Below, one piece after another: positions 61,036-64,000 of a stretch of 64,000 bases of DNA. The notes below the pieces were generated by a model, which was not told where the DNA came from, ran no database searches, and was given only the letters and a program-made list of their open reading frames with translations. A program made the position numbers and the translations under genes. Each line of letters opens with the position of its first letter. Position 1 is the stretch's first letter. The stretch covers positions 518,501-582,500 of the forward strand of contig NC_091247.1 of the NCBI RefSeq assembly GCF_042477335.2. The letters are read 5' to 3'. Source of the stretch: Ovis canadensis (taxonomy: Eukaryota; Chordata; Mammalia; Artiodactyla; Bovidae).

Positions 61036-64000
61036 TCAGGACAGGCAGGGAGCAGGAACCTCCTCCCAGATGGTGGGGCTGCTGACCGCTGGTCTCTACC
61101 CCTGCTCCTGCCGCTGCCTGGCACCCAGTGAGAGGGTCCTGAAGAGCTTTGTGGCCCAGACTCCCGGGGCTGGCCTCTGCATGCTGCAGGGGAAGGGCTG
61201 CGCCGTGGGGGGGCGGGGCGGTGATCCAGGGGGGCCAGAGGCCACCAGCACAGTGTCCCTGAAAGTCACTGTCTGAGTTTAGAGTTGGCGACTTTGATTT
61301 TTAAAGAAAGGAACAATCCTGAAGTCAAATCAAGAAGTTAAAAATCCAGCCCCTGGGAAAGAGGGAGTGAGAAAAACAGACTGCCCAGTGTCGCCCAGTG
61401 CTGGCGAGGAGGCTGCGTGAAGACCCACCTGAGGGGGGAGTTTCCCACGGCTGCTGCCCTCGAGGTGCCCACAGGTTCCCCAGAGTCGAATGCCAGCCGC
61501 ATCTGGCCTGGCACAGAGAGAGGCCAGCAGGCATCCACACGGGCCATGGCTGGGTCCACAGCAGATGCCCTGCAGTGTGGACAAGCCCTGTCCTGAGTGG
61601 ACGGAGCTGGAGCAGAAAGGATGGCTCTGTTTTCACGAGGTGTCCTGACCAGGTGGAGCCGCCAGGGCTGGGGCGGGGGCAGTGATCTTCCGGGAACGAT
61701 GGCTCTGGGTTAGAGGTGACGGCTGGCCACGCCTGAATATGTTAGAGATGCTGAGTTGTACGCTTTAAGAAGTCAGTTCCACGGTCTGTGGATTACATCT
61801 CCATGAAGCTTTAAAAGCGTCACTGAGATGAACGCACACTCGCTGAATTCCCTTTGAGGGCCGCCCCCCCCGCCCCCCCGCCCCCCCCCCCCCCCCCCCC
61901 GTCAGTGCTGCTGCTTCGCTGAAGAGGCCTGAGCCGCCCCATCCGCGGGGCCCAGCCTTCCGCCCCTTGTCTCGGGGGTCGGGGCAGCCCTGGGGTGGTG
62001 ACCCCGTCCTGCACTGGGACAGCACGGTGACTCCTCAGCCATTACGCGGAGCAGTGGCTGAGGATCCGGGCATCCGCCCGTCCTGCCGAGGCCCCGGTAT
62101 CGCGGTGGGGAGGCCGCCGGGGCCGCCAGGGCCACCCTCCTCCCTGGTCAGCGGCGTTTCTCCAGAGCAGTGTGTCCAGCAGAATTACCTGAGCCACAGA
62201 TGTGCCTTTAAATTCTGTGAAAAGAAAGACGCAAGCTCCTTCTAATGGCACACTTTATTTACACCTAGTGCGCCCCCCGCGCTCCTGGTCTCGAGCGCAG
62301 CCGAAGCGGAGAAGCCAGCCGTTCTCTGCTGGCGCCCCAAGCGTGTGCGGCGGCCTGGCCGGGTTGCGGCGCGGAGGGGGACGGGCGAGCTGGGCGCCCG
62401 GATCCGCGCTGAGCCCGCCCCGCCGCCGAGCTCATGCTCGGTCCTCCCGGGGAGGCGGAGCCTGGGCCGGCAGCCCCCTCGCCAGGCCCGCGTGCCACAG
62501 CCAGCGCCCGTGTTTGTGGGAAACAGAGAGGTGGCGAGTGCCGAGTGCAGCGCTGACGTCCATCGCTCCCCGCGGTGTGGAGAGGCCTCGTGCTGCGCTC
62601 TCCTGGGCCGGGCGGTGGATGGGCGGTGGACAGAAGGCCTGGGCCTGGGCGGCAGCGTGGCTCCTGCGGGGTCCTGAAGCCCTGCTGTCTGGCTGCTTGA
62701 AAGGAGGTTTGGGGTCAGGAACTCGGGCCCTCCTCTCCTCGCGGTGCCCCCGAGCCAGGCCACGTCCTCCACGTCCTCTGGGCTCCCGCGGGGTCTCAGG
62801 CTTTGCGGCTAGGGCTCCACCCGTTCACAGAGCCGCTTTGAGCGGGATGAAAGGCCCAAAGGACGCACCCCAGCCTGGCCTGGCCTCCTGTGGACGTGAG
62901 GGGTTGAAGAGCTGGTGTGGCGGGGGGACGGGGGCAGGAAGGGACACGGCCACGAGCACCTGCTCTGAGCCCCCTCCTGCCTCACACGGGGGGCTGGGGG
63001 CTCCGCTGGAGGCGGCGGCAGCCCGGAGGGTGGGCCTGCTGGAGTCCTCTTTCTCCTCTGGGTCTGCTCGGGCCTGGCTGAGGGCAGAGTTCAGGACGCG
63101 TCTGCCTGAGGGGCCAGCCCGGTCAGCGTGCCAAGCAGGAGGGTGGAGGCGCAGCTGGGGGCCCTCATGGCCTGGAGTCTGCAGCATCCCAGGCTGGCTC
63201 CCAGGTGGACAATGCAGCCGCCTCTCAGGAGGAAGCAGTCTGGCCTGCAGGGCTCCTCTCTGGAAAGCCCCGTCCCCTCCTCCGGTTTGAGTCCACTTCT
63301 CTGTGGGTTTGGTGTCTGGCACGGGCTCCCTGCCCAGGTGTGGGCCGGAGCTGAGAAGCAGGAGCCTTTGGGGTGAGCCGGCATCTTTGAGGCGGACGGT
63401 CACACGCCGGGGCTCCCTGCAGGGATGCGGCTCAGCCTAGCCCCTTTCAGCAGAATCGCAACCTGAACGAGTTGTATTCGGTGACTCTGATTTAGAGAAG
63501 GTACAAAACCTGGAGGTGGTGCTCAGCCAGGGCCTCCGTCCCTGGGACGGCCTCTTTGCCTGGTGTGCGCTGCAAACCCAGCACCACCATTGCAGCTTGT
63601 TTCATTTTAAAATGCGGTCAGTTTATAAGGGCTGCAGTGGGGTGAACTTGAACTTGGCAGCTGCCCGCTGTTTTCAGTCTCAGAAGCACGTAGCTACTGA
63701 TTTCAGATTCTGGGGCTCGGGGACAGACCGGAGCTGAGCTTTGCTGGCCAAGGCAGGTCTGGGTCTGTCCGCCTGGCCTGGGGCTGGCCTAAGAGGAGAG
63801 CCCATCGCCTGCCGCACGTGGCCAGGCATTGGCAGCGCGCCCTGAGGGAAGGTGGGAGAGTGGCCCCCCAGGAGGAGGTGGCAATATACCCACAGCGAAA
63901 CCTTGGAACCGGAGAGGTTAGTCCTAGTTGAGAAGATTGGAAAACACACCCTCCCGTGGCAGGGCCACTGGGTCATCTGCCCCCTTCCTGGTTGTGGATG
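61036..64000. other. Presumed EXD3 intron, distal part
   Basis: GC-rich DNA with no exon chain or mobile element that I can name. An almost pure C run lies at 61861-61900. The long plus-strand frame across 62202-63290 has no family features. The stretch 60237-60940 is equally plain. Confidence 0.45.
61861..61900 (+). repeat. Poly(C) run
   Basis: Forty bases of C interrupted by only three G residues. The complementary strand has quadruplex-forming character. Confidence 0.9.

Noticed and set aside
62202-63290. 362-codon plus-strand open frame near the window end
   Set aside because: Low-complexity composition, no splice logic, no recognisable domain; typical of GC-rich intron.

Overview
The window is nuclear DNA of a horned ruminant (bovid or close relative; species not resolved). 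It has split, GT/AG-bounded genes in a GC-rich background. It also carries BovB LINEs, Bov-tA/Bov-A2 SINEs, ruminant L1 3' ends and a betaretrovirus-like (ERVK-type) solo LTR. Gene order PNPLA7 - NSMF - ENTPD8 - NOXA1 - EXD3 matches human 9q34.3 as I recall it, read in the opposite orientation. All exon models were built by hand from splice sites, reading frame and recalled family resemblance; no alignment was run.

Layout. Positions 1-9880 hold the 3' part of PNPLA7 (+): a long intron with an antisense BovB and an antisense L1 end, then the last ten coding exons carrying the catalytic patatin core. Positions 10400-19810 hold all of NSMF (+): CpG-island promoter, 16 coding exons including a 6-nt microexon, and a 57-bp minisatellite that copies an exon end and its splice donor. 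Positions 19.8-40.6 kb are intergenic and built mostly of repeats: SINEs, an antisense class I endogenous retrovirus with an ERVK-type solo LTR nested in its 3' LTR, an L1 split by a BovB, and small minisatellites. Positions 40.7-43.5 kb hold ENTPD8 (+, nine coding exons, 495 aa predicted). NOXA1 (-, 14 coding exons, 465 aa predicted) runs tail-to-tail into it from 52.7 to 44.0 kb. The two genes share an overlapping poly(A) signal near 43,966. From 52.7 kb a CpG island appears to fire both ways, into NOXA1 (-) and into a non-coding first exon assigned to EXD3 (+). The rest, to 64 kb, is the presumed first intron of EXD3, with BovB, L1 and SINE copies and one unassigned exon-like segment.

The genes are not an operon. 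They cover lipid hydrolysis (PNPLA7), synapse-to-nucleus signalling (NSMF), extracellular nucleotide hydrolysis (ENTPD8), NADPH oxidase activation (NOXA1) and a predicted exonuclease (EXD3). The links visible in the DNA are structural: PNPLA7 and NSMF head-to-tail 0.8 kb apart, ENTPD8/NOXA1 convergent, NOXA1/EXD3 divergent.
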